Shown here: one piece after another, positions 9,980-20,252 of the stretch
Layout: each line of letters opens with the position of its first letter
Position numbering within the stretch: the stretch's first letter is position 1
Source of the DNA: Eukaryota sp. TZLM1-RC
Lineage: Eukaryota; Metamonada: BaSk clade
Direction: 5' to 3'
DNA length: 64,000 bases
Assembly (NCBI GenBank): GCA_040285825.1
Contig: JAUPSS010000011.1
Location: forward strand, 1,065,658-1,129,657
Program-made: the position numbers and the translations under genes
Notes under the pieces: model-generated
What the model was told of the DNA's origin: nothing
Databases searched by the model: none
Seen by the model: only the letters and a program-made list of their open reading frames with translations

Positions 9980-11638
9980 CTACTTCGTCCCCTCCTTTCG
10001 ACGATCTCCTCTGGCTCTTCTACGAGATCGTTTGCGAGTAGGTTGACTAGCGGGGGGTCGCGACTTATTAGTCTGGAGGAAGGCTTGGTAGGGCTTAGTG
10101 TTCTTAATGCGGTCGACAGGCTCATTGCCTCGTAAATCTTTCAGCTTATACGACTTGACACTCGTTACCATCCTGGCTGAGAACTTCCAATAAAAGATGT
10201 TCCTCAGTATCACCTGAGGCCACGATACGATGAAACTCATCATCAGTGGGCTTGCAGAATGGTATAATTTGCATTGTGAAATGCTAGCCTTAGATTCGAC
10301 ACCTGTGATTAAATTCTTTATTAATAAAGTTGATTTACTAGGTTTGTCGATGACCAGATATGGGCCCAGATAATTTTCATGTAATTTGAAGTTACTAGAT
10401 GATTTGAGGATTAAGCATCCAACTTCGAATAGCAAGTTACTCGTGCTTGGATTCTCCTCCGGCAGTTTCGATGTGTGGGTGATTTCTGCATTTTCTCGTT
10501 TTTCTTTCAATCGATTGAATTTAGATTGGATATCCAATATGAAAGGGACCTCAGTGGTAGCCTTTTTCATGGTGGAGAAAATTGATAAAGGATCAGCACT
10601 GGGACTGACGTCTGACCCAAACATAAGCTCGAATGGACTGAAACCTGTGACAGAGCTCTTAGAAGAATTCGTTAAGAGTTGTACGTAAGGTATGTATTCT
10701 GACCAGTTGTCATAGGCGTTAAAATCGATTAGGAGCTTTTTAAGATTTTGTAATATGACTCTATGACGTCGTTCAACTAGGCCATTTGATTGACTGAAAT
10801 TTGGAATACTGTTCGTCACATCGATAGAAAAGAATTCGCAGAATGATTTAAACACGTTGTTGGCGAATTCTGGGCCGTTGTCACTGTGAATGCTGTAGGG
10901 TATACCGAAGATTGCACACACACTCCAAGTCAAAGCGTCGGCTGTCAGCCTTGCGTTTGATTCTTTGAGGGGTACGAGTATTGTATACCGAGTGAAACTG
11001 TCCACGAAAACTAAGATGTACTTATTGGCCTCTTGATCTGGAGGAAGAGGACCAATAGTGTCCACGTTCAGTCTCGCGAAGGGTTTGTCAGCACAGAGAG
11101 ATCCGGTGGATGGAATGATAGATTTGGGGACAGGTGCCGTTTTCTGACATGATGGACAAGAACGCACGTGGTTCTTCATATCATCAGTCATACTGGGCCA
11201 GTAGTAGTCGCTAGAGGATAGCCTGCGTAAACTCTCAGACATACTAAAATGACCGCCTGATACATAACCATGTATGATCAAGAGCGTGTCGTTGATGAGT
11301 GATGACGGGATGATGATCTTGCCTGATTGGTTAACGTAGAGGTCAAGATGATTGACGGAACAGTTATTAAATGAACGTTCGTGAGCTGCAACAGCTTGTC
11401 TTTGCTCTGAACGGATTCTACTCAACCAAGGATCGAACATGGGGATTGCAAATGCACATTTCTCTTTTGAAATGAGGATTTTGTGGGTATCCCGAAGGTC
11501 GTCTGGATCTGGAAGAGCAGAGTCATCTGATGGATTACAGTTTCTGATATAATAGATTGGGTGAAACGGTTCATAGGTGATCTCGCTCGCTGATGAATGA
11601 TAGTTCTTAGTTCTTAGTTGGATAGTTGGATACTTAGG
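9980..11638 (-). pseudogene. Ty3/gypsy integrase (5'-truncated polyprotein)
   Basis: The frame is open from 11638 to the TAG at 9980; the first ATG is at 11440. Reading from that ATG: an HHCC zinc domain (IHGYVSGGHFS...CPSCQK), an integrase core with VDTIGPL, HSDNGPEF and GLVERRH (the D,D,E triad), then a GPY/F-type motif NYLGPYLVID. The C-terminus is strongly basic (RKRSRRRARG), a possible chromatin-targeting or nuclear tail. RT and RNase H should lie upstream but are missing beyond 11638, so this is a truncated copy. It was inserted into a LINE D fragment. Confidence 0.88.
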
Positions 11639-11720
11639 TTATAAATTTTTTATTGGTATTTGTTGAATAAACGAGTGAATATGAAAAAAAATTGAATCAT
11701 TAAAGCTTAATTAAATTATA

Positions 11721-11807
11721 GGTTCGGTTCAGGTTCAAAGATCAGTAGGTTCAGGTTCGGTTCAGGTTCAAAGATCAGTAGGTTCGGTTTTTGAACCGAA
11801 CCGAACC
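11721..11807. repeat. GGTTCGG direct and inverted repeats
   Basis: A 27-bp sequence (GGTTCGGTTCAGGTTCAAAG plus 7 nt) occurs at 11721 and again at 11754. It is followed by an inverted end, GGTTCGGTTTTTGAACCGAACC. This cluster directly abuts the Fanzor-like fragment and may be a transposon end or a short satellite. Confidence 0.6.
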
Positions 11808-11819
11808 TTGAACAGTCCT

Positions 11820-12524
11820 ATGAAACGGAAATGGTGTTCTGGGCCATCAACCCCAACCATTCAAATTTATGTGGTTCCAGCATTGGAACACGTTCAGGGC
11901 CGACCGTATCCAAATCTTTTTGGCACCAAAGCAACAAAAAATCAGTCATCAAAAGATGTTTATGACGTGCAGAAATTGAACCATTATCTGCTTGAAGTAT
12001 CAACTATTAGTGACTGTAAGGACTATGAAGGTAATAACGTAAGACGATCATTGCTAAATCAACAATTATATCTGAGTGCTCGAAAAGCATTGAAGAGAAA
12101 TACATTTGACTTCTTTATAAGAAAACAGAAAAGATTCAGCTCAATTATCAACAAAGTGAAAAAATTTGCAGACGGTCGAGAAGTAAAGGTGTGGTTTGGT
12201 AATGGAGGTGGTACATCACGTCAAAAAGTGGAAACTCCACGCAAGACGTTTCTCAAGTTGTTACAATGTTCATTTACTAAATTCAAGATCAGAGATGAAT
12301 ACATGACATCTGCAAAGGTGAACTGCTGCAAGATGCTACACCAAAAAATCTATCGAGAAGTTGATGGTGAAGTTAAAGTTCACAAAGCCTATTTCAGTTG
12401 TCCGGAATGTAATCAAGTTTGGTCTAAAAACATTTCTGTATCACTAAATCAGCTAGAAATTGCAATTAGTGAGCACTACTATGGAACAAAACCAGAAGCG
12501 TCCCAGAGACCACAAAGAAACTAG
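11820..12524 (+). pseudogene. C-terminal fragment of a Fanzor/TnpB-like RNA-guided nuclease
   Basis: I start at ATG 11820; the frame is open a few codons further up. The C-terminal half has the layout of eukaryotic TnpB relatives: VKVWFGNGG, a proline-led helix TPRKTFLKLL, the IRDEYMTS motif, C-C pairs forming a zinc ribbon (NCCKML...FSCPECNQVW), then KNISVSLN where the family has RDxNAxxN. The final RuvC Asp is therefore replaced by Asn. N-terminal WED/REC-type regions and RuvC-I are not visible, so it is a truncated and probably dead copy. Assignment rests on motif order only; a related OrfB-type transposase is the main alternative. Confidence 0.5.
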
Positions 12525-12713
12525 CTTCAAAGCTACGTATTGTTCTAGAGGAGAAATGGGCTCACTGAGATTGGTGGCCAGTTATTCGAGGATTCTAGAA
12601 CGTCTGTGCACGATCTCACCAAGAATGAAAGTTCTTGGAATAAGTTGGAATGCTGCTTGAAGAAAGTATGCATTTCAAATGAAAACCACAGATTTTATTA
12701 GCATTCACCTTTC

Positions 12714-13499
12714 ATGGAAAGACTTGTTCTCAACCAAGCAGCTCTTGCTCATATTGATGCATATAGTGAGTACTTAAACATTGTTGGTGAAGACCCATCA
12801 GCACCTTTACTTTCAGAAGAAGAATTCCAGAAACGAAAAAAAGAAGCCATTGACAACGCAAAGAACAGGGTTTTCTGCTTCTGGGTTAATTCACAAGGTC
12901 TGGAGTGTAGAACTGTTGGACCTTCTACAAAATGTGTTTGTGGGTGTAGGTATAGAGTTCATGCTCCGTTGACAAAAGACAAACCAAGCTCTTGTAGAAC
13001 TCGGGGTTGCGGCTGTCGTAACTTTGAAGTGCTCCCAGGTCATGGTAGTTCATATTCTCGTTGTGGTTGCAAGCATTCAGCCGAAGATCATGCGAAAATT
13101 GGAAGAAGAAAATGCCAGAAGACGACATGCTCATGTACTGGCTTTTCTACCACAGTAAGCTGTACATGTGGAGAAAATTCTGCTTCTCATAGAACTATTT
13201 TTCAAACAATCGAAGAACGAAAGGAATTAGGAAAGAATACAGACAATCTTTGTGGAGGTTATTATCCAACTGGAGGAGGTGTAACCAACTTTGCCTCTAT
13301 GTTTGGGGAATCTGGAATGTATGGAAACAATAAGCATATGTTGCACAATGACAATGGTGTAAGATCTGTAGAGCAACACCCTCCTGCTATCGGATCACAA
13401 GAAGAACTAGATATGTTGTATAATATGCGTAAACAGGAAGAATTACATGCAAGGCGTTTACGAAACTCAGGAAAGGCTGCAAGACATAGACGTATTTAA
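12714..13499 (+). CDS. FAM221A: FAM221A-like protein
   Basis: A 261-residue intact frame begins MERLVLNQAALAHIDAY, closely resembling the start of animal FAM221A, including the IVGED stretch near residue 22. The middle (about residues 70-165) is very rich in Cys and His, with repeated CxCxxRxxxH and CGCRNF, CGCKHSAEDH, CTCGENSASH patterns, likely structural metal-binding units. The C-terminus is polar with an Arg/Ala-rich coil (MRKQEELHARRLR). Biochemical function is unknown; occurrence mainly in ciliated eukaryotes is remembered family knowledge and would suit an organism with flagella. It converges on RPL26 with about 185 bp between stops. Confidence 0.85.
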   Translation: MERLVLNQAALAHIDAYSEYLNIVGEDPSAPLLSEEEFQKRKKEAIDNAKNRVFCFWVNSQGLECRTVGPSTKCVCGCRYRVHAPLTKDKPSSCRTRGCGCRNFEVLPGHGSSYSRCGCKHSAEDHAKIGRRKCQKTTCSCTGFSTTVSCTCGENSASHRTIFQTIEERKELGKNTDNLCGGYYPTGGGVTNFASMFGESGMYGNNKHMLHNDNGVRSVEQHPPAIGSQEELDMLYNMRKQEELHARRLRNSGKAARHRRI

Positions 13500-13590
13500 T
13501 AAATGGATGTTATTTGGATTTAATTGCAGGATATTTGACACTGTTGACATTGGAAATCGACCAATTTATTGGTTATACAGAAACTAAACA

Positions 13591-13698
13591 ATGAGAACAG
13601 TACCACAATGGAAAGATGTATTTGAACAAAGAGGAGTACCGACAAATATAGCAAAATCATACACTAAGACTAATCGAGACCAAATTACTGGACCATAG
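13591..13698 (+). other. Small ORF resembling half a SAM-like domain
   Basis: The 35-codon ORF MRTVPQWKDVFEQRGVP... has the W..vF..rGvp...A..Y spacing seen at the start of SAM-like helical domains. It overlaps the RPL26 stop on the opposite strand. It may be a relic or chance; no continuation was found. Confidence 0.2.
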
Positions 13699-14095
13699 CT
13701 TCCTGTTCACTGTGTTGTTTGCGACCAGCAGCCTTGGCTTCAATGGTGCTTTCGCGATTCTTAGTCATCTTGAGACGGGTGAGCATAACATTGGAAGCAT
13801 CGACTGGAATAGCAACAGTGTTACCATTAGCCTTCTCGCGGTTCAGACCACTGATTTTGATCACGAATTTCTTACGGAAAACTTCGGTGATCTTACCTTC
13901 GTGATTCTTGTGAGTACCACGGACAACCTTGACTTCGTCATCACGACGGATGGGAAGAGAACGGATTCCATGCTTGTCACGCAACTCCTTTGACAAAGCG
14001 GCGGACATCAAAATTCGGCGCTCTCCGGATGGAGCTTGGAAGTGAGCCTTGCGCTGCTTGCGGCGAGATGAGGTAACGTCAATGTGGCGCTTCAT
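13685..14095 (-). CDS. RPL26: 60S ribosomal protein L26 (uL24)
   Basis: A 136-residue single-exon frame. The start [19 protein letters not shown] aligns with the yeast-type N-terminus, followed by the hallmark segments [25 protein letters not shown], the KOW motif [15 protein letters not shown], and [24 protein letters not shown]. Length and composition are normal for the eukaryotic protein, which sits near the peptide exit tunnel of the large subunit. A CTTTCTTTCAG tract 12 nt upstream of the ATG could be the 3' splice site of a 5'-UTR intron. No pseudogene signs. Confidence 0.95.
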   Translation of the reverse strand: MKRHIDVTSSRRKQRKAHFQAPSGERRILMSAALSKELRDKHGIRSLPIRRDDEVKVVRGTHKNHEGKITEVFRKKFVIKISGLNREKANGNTVAIPVDASNVMLTRLKMTKNRESTIEAKAAGRKQHSEQEAMVQ

Positions 14096-14379
14096 GTAAC
14101 CGAATCTGAAAGAAAGGGGTCTATTCCAATTTTCTTTTTTCCGAAGATTTGCTCTTCAAATTACTCTACTATTCTAACCTTTCCAGCGGGAACACCATTA
14201 TGAAACTCAGATTTGACACTTTTGATATCCTTGGTTTAAATAAGGAATAAAATGATTTATACGTAAAGCATGAATAAAAGGAACACAAAAACTGTTTATG
14301 ATTTGAGTAGGAATAATCAACATCAACATCAATGAAATTCCATTGAAGACTTAAAAAACCACCTGCTTGTAAATGAGCG

Positions 14380-14616
14380 TTAGTGATAGACATCATCAAA
14401 TGAAAAGCTGGAGCGCCGATGACGGATACGGGGAGCATAAACAGTCCAAGACTCTAACATTTCCTTTAGTCGTAATACCCCAAAATTCTGAATCGGACTT
14501 CCACAGTAAGGCAATAAATCTGACGTTCTAGAATCTCTATCAGCTTTCAATGCTGAATGAATTGATAAACTACCACGTGACATGGAACTATGACTGAAAG
14601 AGCTGTCAAGAGCCAT
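14380..14616 (-). CDS. Small hypothetical protein
   Basis: A 78-codon frame with a Ser-rich start (MALDSSFSHSSMSRGSLS) and a middle segment LPYCGSPIQNFGVLRLKEMLESW that has the composition of a real protein. No family was recognised. It lies upstream of RPL26 on the same strand, and further exons could exist. On the opposite strand, 14620..14856 is also open for 78 codons without an ATG (its end reads IAENLLTIAEQQVLKHKKRH); only one of the two is likely real. Confidence 0.3.
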   Translation of the reverse strand: MALDSSFSHSSMSRGSLSIHSALKADRDSRTSDLLPYCGSPIQNFGVLRLKEMLESWTVYAPRIRHRRSSFSFDDVYH

Positions 14617-15109
14617 TGAGTAAATGAACTATATTCAACACTACTAAGTAATGATAGGAGTCATAGGAATCTTACAGACCATTTACAGCATAAAAGAATA
14701 GTAGAGACCATTAATCCTTATAAGGATATCTCAAAATCCACAAAATTCACTTTCACAATCCAGGACCTCATCGGCAAGAAAATAGCTGAAAACCTCTTAA
14801 CAATTGCTGAACAACAAGTACTAAAACACAAAAAAAGACATTCAAGGTTTATTTGAAGGGTATGATATGTTGAATTTTTGCTTTGCAGCAGCTAATAATC
14901 CTTCTAAATTCAAAACCTGATTTTTGTAGTTTGTGCATATGCAATAAGCTTCATTCAATAACCACAATAATGTAATGTGTACAAGAACAGCGGGTATTCG
15001 TGATGAGTATTGGATTCTAAAAATTGCAAGTATGAAATTTATGAAGGGGAATGCAAGTGAATGAGTGATTGAAAATGATTATCATTTGTATTCTTTCATC
15101 ACCTTTCCG

Positions 15110-18100
15110 ATGAGATTACTTGTGTTTTTCACTCTATTAGCGGCCCTCGCCCTAGCCTGTGATGATACTGGAAGGTATGTCGTCATATAAGTTGACCACA
15201 GTTCTGTAAACTCTATCCCATGTTCTCTCTGTGAATGGGTTGTTGGTAACGTTCAGTCCAAGATTTCTGAAGATACAACCAAAGAGCAGATCATAAGCCT
15301 AGTTGGCACAGCCTGTAAGTATGTTCCCTCCTCCATCTCTACCAAATGCGGAGAACTCATTGAGGAGTATGGTCCAGCACTGATTGATCTCCTGGTTGAT
15401 CGATTCCCTCCCCATGTTGTCTGTTCTTCCATTGGTCTTTGTCATGAAGAGTTTGTCGAATACGATGACAACTCTATCCAGTGCTCTATTTGTACATGGG
15501 TCATTGGTAACATTGAAGCCAAGATCACTGATGAAACCACTGAAGAGGAAATCATCCAATTCGTTGAACAAGTTTGCAATGTTGTTCCCCATTCAATGCA
15601 AGATGTCTGTCACAATATGATTCAAGAATATGGTCATATGATCATAGAAATGCTGGTTGACCGTTTCCCTCCTGAAGTTATTTGTGCCTCCATTGGACTC
15701 TGTAAGGATCAAGCTTTCGAATATGAAAACAGTACCAAATGCAGCGCTTGTACTTTTGTTATTGGTTTGATAGAAGGAAAAATCGATGACCAATCCTCTC
15801 GTGAACAAATTAGGGAAGTTGTCCTCCAAATTTGCGATAAGGTTCCTTCTTTGATGCGCTCTGTTTGTCGTGACATGATCAGTGGTTATGTTGATGATAT
15901 TGTTGATATGCTTCTTCAAAAGTACCCTGCTCACAAGGTTTGCGAAAAAATTCATCTCTGTAAGGCCAAAATGGAAATCCTCCCCGATAACGACTTTGGT
16001 TGTTCCACATGCGTTTTCATCATTGGTGCCTTGGAAGCCAAACTCGACGATGATGCAACTCGTGAAGAAATTCGTGAAGCTCTCATGCATGTTTGCAAGA
16101 ATGTTGGATCACTCCTCCGTCCCATGTGTGAAGAAATAATGGAAACCTACTCTGACTCCATTGTTGACCTTTTATTGGCCAAGTACCCCGCACAAAAGAT
16201 TTGTGAAGAAATCAAGTTGTGCAAGAAAAAGATGGAAATCCTCCCCGATAACGACTTTGGTTGTTCCACATGCGTTTTCATCATTGGTGCCTTGGAAGCC
16301 AAACTCGACGATGATGCAACTCGTGAAGAAATTCGTGAAGCTCTCATGCATGTTTGCAAGAATGTTGGATCACTCCTCCGTCCCATGTGTGAAGAAATAA
16401 TGGAAACCTACTCTGACTCCATTGTTGACCTTTTATTGGCCAAGTACCCCGCACAAAAGATTTGTGAAGAAATCAAGTTGTGCAAGAAAAAGATGGAAAT
16501 CCTCCCTGATAACGACTTTGGTTGTTCCACATGCGTTTTCATCATTGGTGCCTTGGAAGCCAAACTCGACGATGATGCAACTCGTGAAGAAATTCGTGAA
16601 GCTCTCATGCATGTTTGCAAGAATGTTGGATCACTCCTCCGTCCCATGTGTGAAGAAATAATGGAAACCTACTCTGACTCCATTGTTGACCTTTTTATTG
16701 GCCAAGTACCCCGCACAAAAGATTTGTGAAGAAATCAAGTTGTGCAAGAAAAAGATGGAAATCCTCCCCGATAACGACTTTGGTTGTTCCACATGCGTTT
16801 TCATCATTGGTGCCTTGGAAGCCAAACTCGACGATGATGCAACTCGTGAAGAAATTCGTGAAGCTCTCATGCATGTTTGCAAGAATGTTGGATCACTCCT
16901 CCGTCCCATGTGTGAAGAAATAATGGAAACCTACTCTGACTCCATTGTTGACCTTTTTATTGGCCAAGTACCCCGCACAAAAGATTTGTGAAGAAATCAA
17001 GTTGTGCAAGAAAAAGATGGAAATCCTCCCCGATAACGACTTTGGTTGTTCCACATGCGTTTTCATCATTGGTGCCTTGGAAGCCAAACTCGACGATGAT
17101 GCAACTCGTGAAGAAATTCGTGAAGCTCTCATGCATGTTTGCAAGAATGTTGGATCACTCCTCCGTCCCATGTGTGAAGAAATAATGGAAACCTACTCTG
17201 ACTCCATTGTTGACCTTTTATTGGCCAAGTACCCCGCACAAAAGATTTGTGAAGAAATCAAGTTGTGCAAGAAAAAGATGGAAACTGCAACCGAGAACAA
17301 CTCTATCCAATGTTCAATCTGTACATGGGTCATTGGTAACATCGAAGCCAAGATCACTGATGAAACCACTGAAGAAGAAATCATCCAATTCGTTGAACAA
17401 GTTTGCAATGTTGTTCCCCATTCAATGCAAACCGTCTGCCACAATATGATTCAAGAATATGGTCATATGATCATTGAAATGCTCGTCGATCGATTCCCTC
17501 CTGAAGTTATTTGTGCATCCATTGGACTCTGTAAAGATCAAGTTTTGGAATATGAAAACAGTACCAAATGCAGCGCTTGTACTTTTGTTATTGGTTTGAT
17601 TGAAGGAAAAATCGATGACCAATCCTCTCGTGAACAAATTAGGGAAGTTGTCCTCCAAATTTGCGATAAGGTTCCTTCTTTGATGCGCTCTGTTTGTCGT
17701 GACATGATCAGTGGTTATGTTGATGATATTGTTGATATGCTTCTCCAAAAATACCCTGCTCACAAGGTTTGCGAAAAAATTCATCTCTGCAAGACTAAAT
17801 CTGAAAATGCGCTCAAAGGTGAAAATTCTATCCAATGTTCAATCTGTACCTGGGTCATTGGCACTATTGAAGCCAAGATTACTGATGAAACCACTGAAGA
17901 AGAAATCATCCAATTCGTTGAGCAGGTTTGCAATGTTGTACCTCATTCCATGCAAACTCTCTGCCACAATATGATTCAAGAATATGGCCATATGATCATT
18001 GAAATGCTTGTCGATCGATTCCCTCCTGAAGTTGTATGCTCATCAATTGGTCTCTGTAAGGAACCCATTAAACAAGCTGCTGACAATGACCTCGGTTGTA

Positions 18101-18801
18101 CAGTATGTGTCTGGATTGTAGAATGGGTGGAGAACCAAATTGATGAATCCTATACCAGGGAACAAATCAAGGAAGTTGTTCTCAAAGTTTGTGACCATGT
18201 TCCTCATTTGATGAAGGCCTACTGTGTAGATTTCATTGAAAATTATGCTGATGTCCTCATTGATTACCTTCTGCAATCTTATACTCCCGATTTTATTTGT
18301 CAAAAGATGAGTCTTTGCACTGTTAAATTTGAAAGTCGTACCCACTGCAGCACTTGCCTTTGGGTCAGCGGTTATGTCTTGCCCCTAATTGAAGATGTCA
18401 CTGACCATGAAGAAGTCATGGCTGTTCTAAAGAAAGCCTGCTCTTTGATCCCTGAAGCTATGAGAGACTCATGTAAGGATTTGCTTTCAAAGGCAGAAAA
18501 GATTGCTGAACTGATTGAAGCTGGTCTTCAACCATATGAAATTTGCCAAAAGCTTGGTCTTTGTGAACGTTTAAATGTTGACAGTTGCTCTACCTGCAAG
18601 AGTCTTGTACGTAACCTTAAATCTAAGATTGCTGATTTGGAAAATGATCCTCATCTTGTTGATATTGTTTGTGATCATGCACCCGAACACTTCCAAGAAG
18701 TGTGCAAGGCAGCTTTGAACAAGTTTGGCCACAAGATGATCCATTATCTCCTGGAAAATGTTGATGAGACTTCAGTCTGCCAAATTGCTAAGGCATGTTA
18801 G
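15110..18801 (+). CDS. Secreted multi-domain saposin-like polyprotein (14 SapB units)
   Basis: Exon 1 (15110..15174) encodes a signal peptide, MRLLVFFTLLAALALACDD. A 27-nt intron (15175..15201) joins AG to T in frame with exon 2. Fourteen saposin-B-like units follow, each with the six-Cys pattern CxxC...C...C...C-x4/5-C (for example CSTCVFII, HVCKNV, PMCEEI, KICEEIKLC). Units 4-8 (15971..17277) are nearly identical. Two of them carry TTTTT instead of TTTT (16692..16696 and 16954..16958), so the reading frame changes twice, 15203..16729 then 16683..16991 then 16945..18801. By family such proteins bind or permeabilise lipids and are cut into single modules, as in amoebapores, naegleriapores and prosaposin. 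The frame breaks may be assembly errors or real mutations. It ends in TAG after VCQIAKAC. Confidence 0.87.
15175..15201 (+). other. Intron of the saposin gene (27 nt)
   Basis: GTATGT...CCACAG. Splicing joins the signal-peptide exon to the first saposin unit (SSVNSIPCSLCEWVVG) in frame. Confidence 0.88.
15971..17277 (+). repeat. Five near-identical 261/262-bp saposin units in tandem
   Basis: Unit starts (ATGGAAATCCTCC) are at 15971, 16232, 16493, 16755 and 17017, with spacings of 261, 261, 262 and 262 bp; the last unit ends at 17277. Identity is almost complete at the DNA level, while flanking saposin units differ, which indicates recent amplification or gene conversion. Confidence 0.95.
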
Positions 18802-18959
18802 CTTTGTATAGATTTATTGTTTACTATAAACTTTTGTTCGTTACGTTTTTGTGAAATTGTACTATGCCGGAAATTTGGTTTTATTGTGTTTCATCTTTTT
18901 TTTCACTTCATAACAATTATTATCTAGGAGAATGTAAACACTGATTATTACCTTATTAG

Positions 18960-19560
18960 ACGGGTGGTAAATGGGCCAACATTTCCATTTAGAAGGCTGC
19001 TTACACAATCCTACAACAACTTCTGTAACAGCTTTAATGGACCAAATCGTATGTTTTCCCTTATCAATGTGGACAACAACTACCGAATTAGATGGAACCT
19101 TCATTTCAGTGGATGTAATGTCTGTTGATCGTTGTAATGCCTCAACTGAAAGGCTTGCTAATTCTGAAATCCATAATTCCCTTTCAATTGCTGAAAATTT
19201 CAAAATCAAAAAATACAATGAACCTTTGTCCAAATTGTCCACCCATCAGCATGCAAAATACAATTTGTATCCATTTGTATTTTCTCTATTTGGATCACTT
19301 GCTCCCACGGCTTTACGTTTTTTGGCAGATTTTGAAATGATTGTAAAGAGAAGAACCAATAGAAATTTCAACAGATTGTTTTGGCAAAATAGAATTGTGT
19401 TTTCTATTTTTAAGGGGATGTTGAAGATGGTTCCTGATGCTTTGTTTTTTCTTGGATCTCACTATGAGAGATTTGCATCTAGTTGTTTTGTTTTGGGAGA
19501 GATGGATTATTTAGATGTTGATTTATAAATTCATTAAAAAAATAAATATTATTTAAAAAA
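18960..19560 (+). mobile_element. LINE family E 3' fragment
   Basis: The frame 18971..19528 starts inside the endonuclease domain and reads GTFISVDVMSVDRC, KIKKYNEPLSKLS, LYPFVFSLFGSLAPTALRFLADF, WQNRIVFSIFKGM and ends MDYLDVDL. This matches the C-terminal parts of families A, B and D but is distinct from each. The 3' UTR ends in A-rich sequence near 19560. It is 5'-truncated just downstream of the saposin gene. Confidence 0.75.
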
Positions 19561-19724
19561 ATAAAAAAAAAACTATTGGGAAATTTTCCATGAATAGACG
19601 GGATGCCTTAAGTTGATATGTTAAGATAAAGCTGATCTTTTTTCTATTCATATTAAAATATTTAGTCTAAAATCGGAGTATTACATGTTTGGTGACGTTC
19701 TGCTTCTTTCCTTTTTTATTGAGA

Positions 19725-20025
19725 CGATTATTTTTAAGTTTGATGGCCTTTCATAAAAGGTTAGTAGAAATCGCTTTTGGATAGTTTCTGTAAACTATCG
19801 TTTTTGCTGGGGTGGCCAGATTGCATTAAACCATGTATCAATAACAATGCCTGTTTCCTGAGCTCTTTTAGAATTGAGATTTTATTTTTGTTATTTTTCC
19901 AAATTTGAGTATTTTCTTCTAGAATTGCGTTTTCAAATAAAGAGTCATTGTTATTTTTGGCTATTTGTTGTTCAGATCTAATCTGTGAGAACCAAGAAGA
20001 AAAAATAGGTAAGTCTTTGTCTCTA
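19725..20025 (-). pseudogene. Degenerate gypsy integrase N-terminal fragment
   Basis: Minus-strand translation gives FSSWFSQIRSEQQIAK and, further on, LLLIHGLMQSGHPSKNDSL and SKSDFY followed by a stop. This parallels FDPWLSRIRSEQRQAV, LLIIHGYVSGGHFSMSESL and SSSDYYWP of the element at 9980..11638. The His pair of the HHCC domain is kept, but the frame closes before the Cys pair. It is an older, independent gypsy insertion. Confidence 0.7.
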
Positions 20026-20252
20026 CTTTGAGATTAAATTGATGGGATATCTTCATATCCCTAACCAGAGTCATTAACTAATGGAGGTATTTCGTAATTT
20101 GAAAGCAAGGTATTTGGTATATTTATGCTAAAAATTGATGAGATAACCGACACCTTTTCCGACAGGTGTTCTTACATTGATACAAATGTGATCTAAGGAA
20201 AGATAAATAGCACCTAAAAGTCTAATCTTTTTGTTTTTTCTTTCGTTTTTTT

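Noticed and set aside
10386-10688. 100-codon plus-strand ORF opposite the gypsy integrase
   Set aside because: It lies wholly antisense to the integrase C-terminal region.
12460-12660. 66-codon ORF overlapping the end of the Fanzor-like frame
   Set aside because: Composition is not protein-like and it has no counterpart; probably chance.
16692-16958. Programmed ribosomal frameshifting in the saposin gene
   Set aside because: The site is a simple T4 to T5 length change found in only two of five identical units; mutation or assembly error is simpler.
16147-17185. Minus-strand and alternate-frame ORFs of 65-92 codons repeated in the saposin units
   Set aside because: Shadows of the tandem saposin repeat; no signal peptide or independent conservation.
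15299-18345. Minus-strand ORFs opposite the saposin gene
   Set aside because: They mirror the six-Cys repeat and have no features of their own.
18862-19242. Minus-strand ORF over LINE E
   Set aside because: Antisense shadow of the endonuclease domain.
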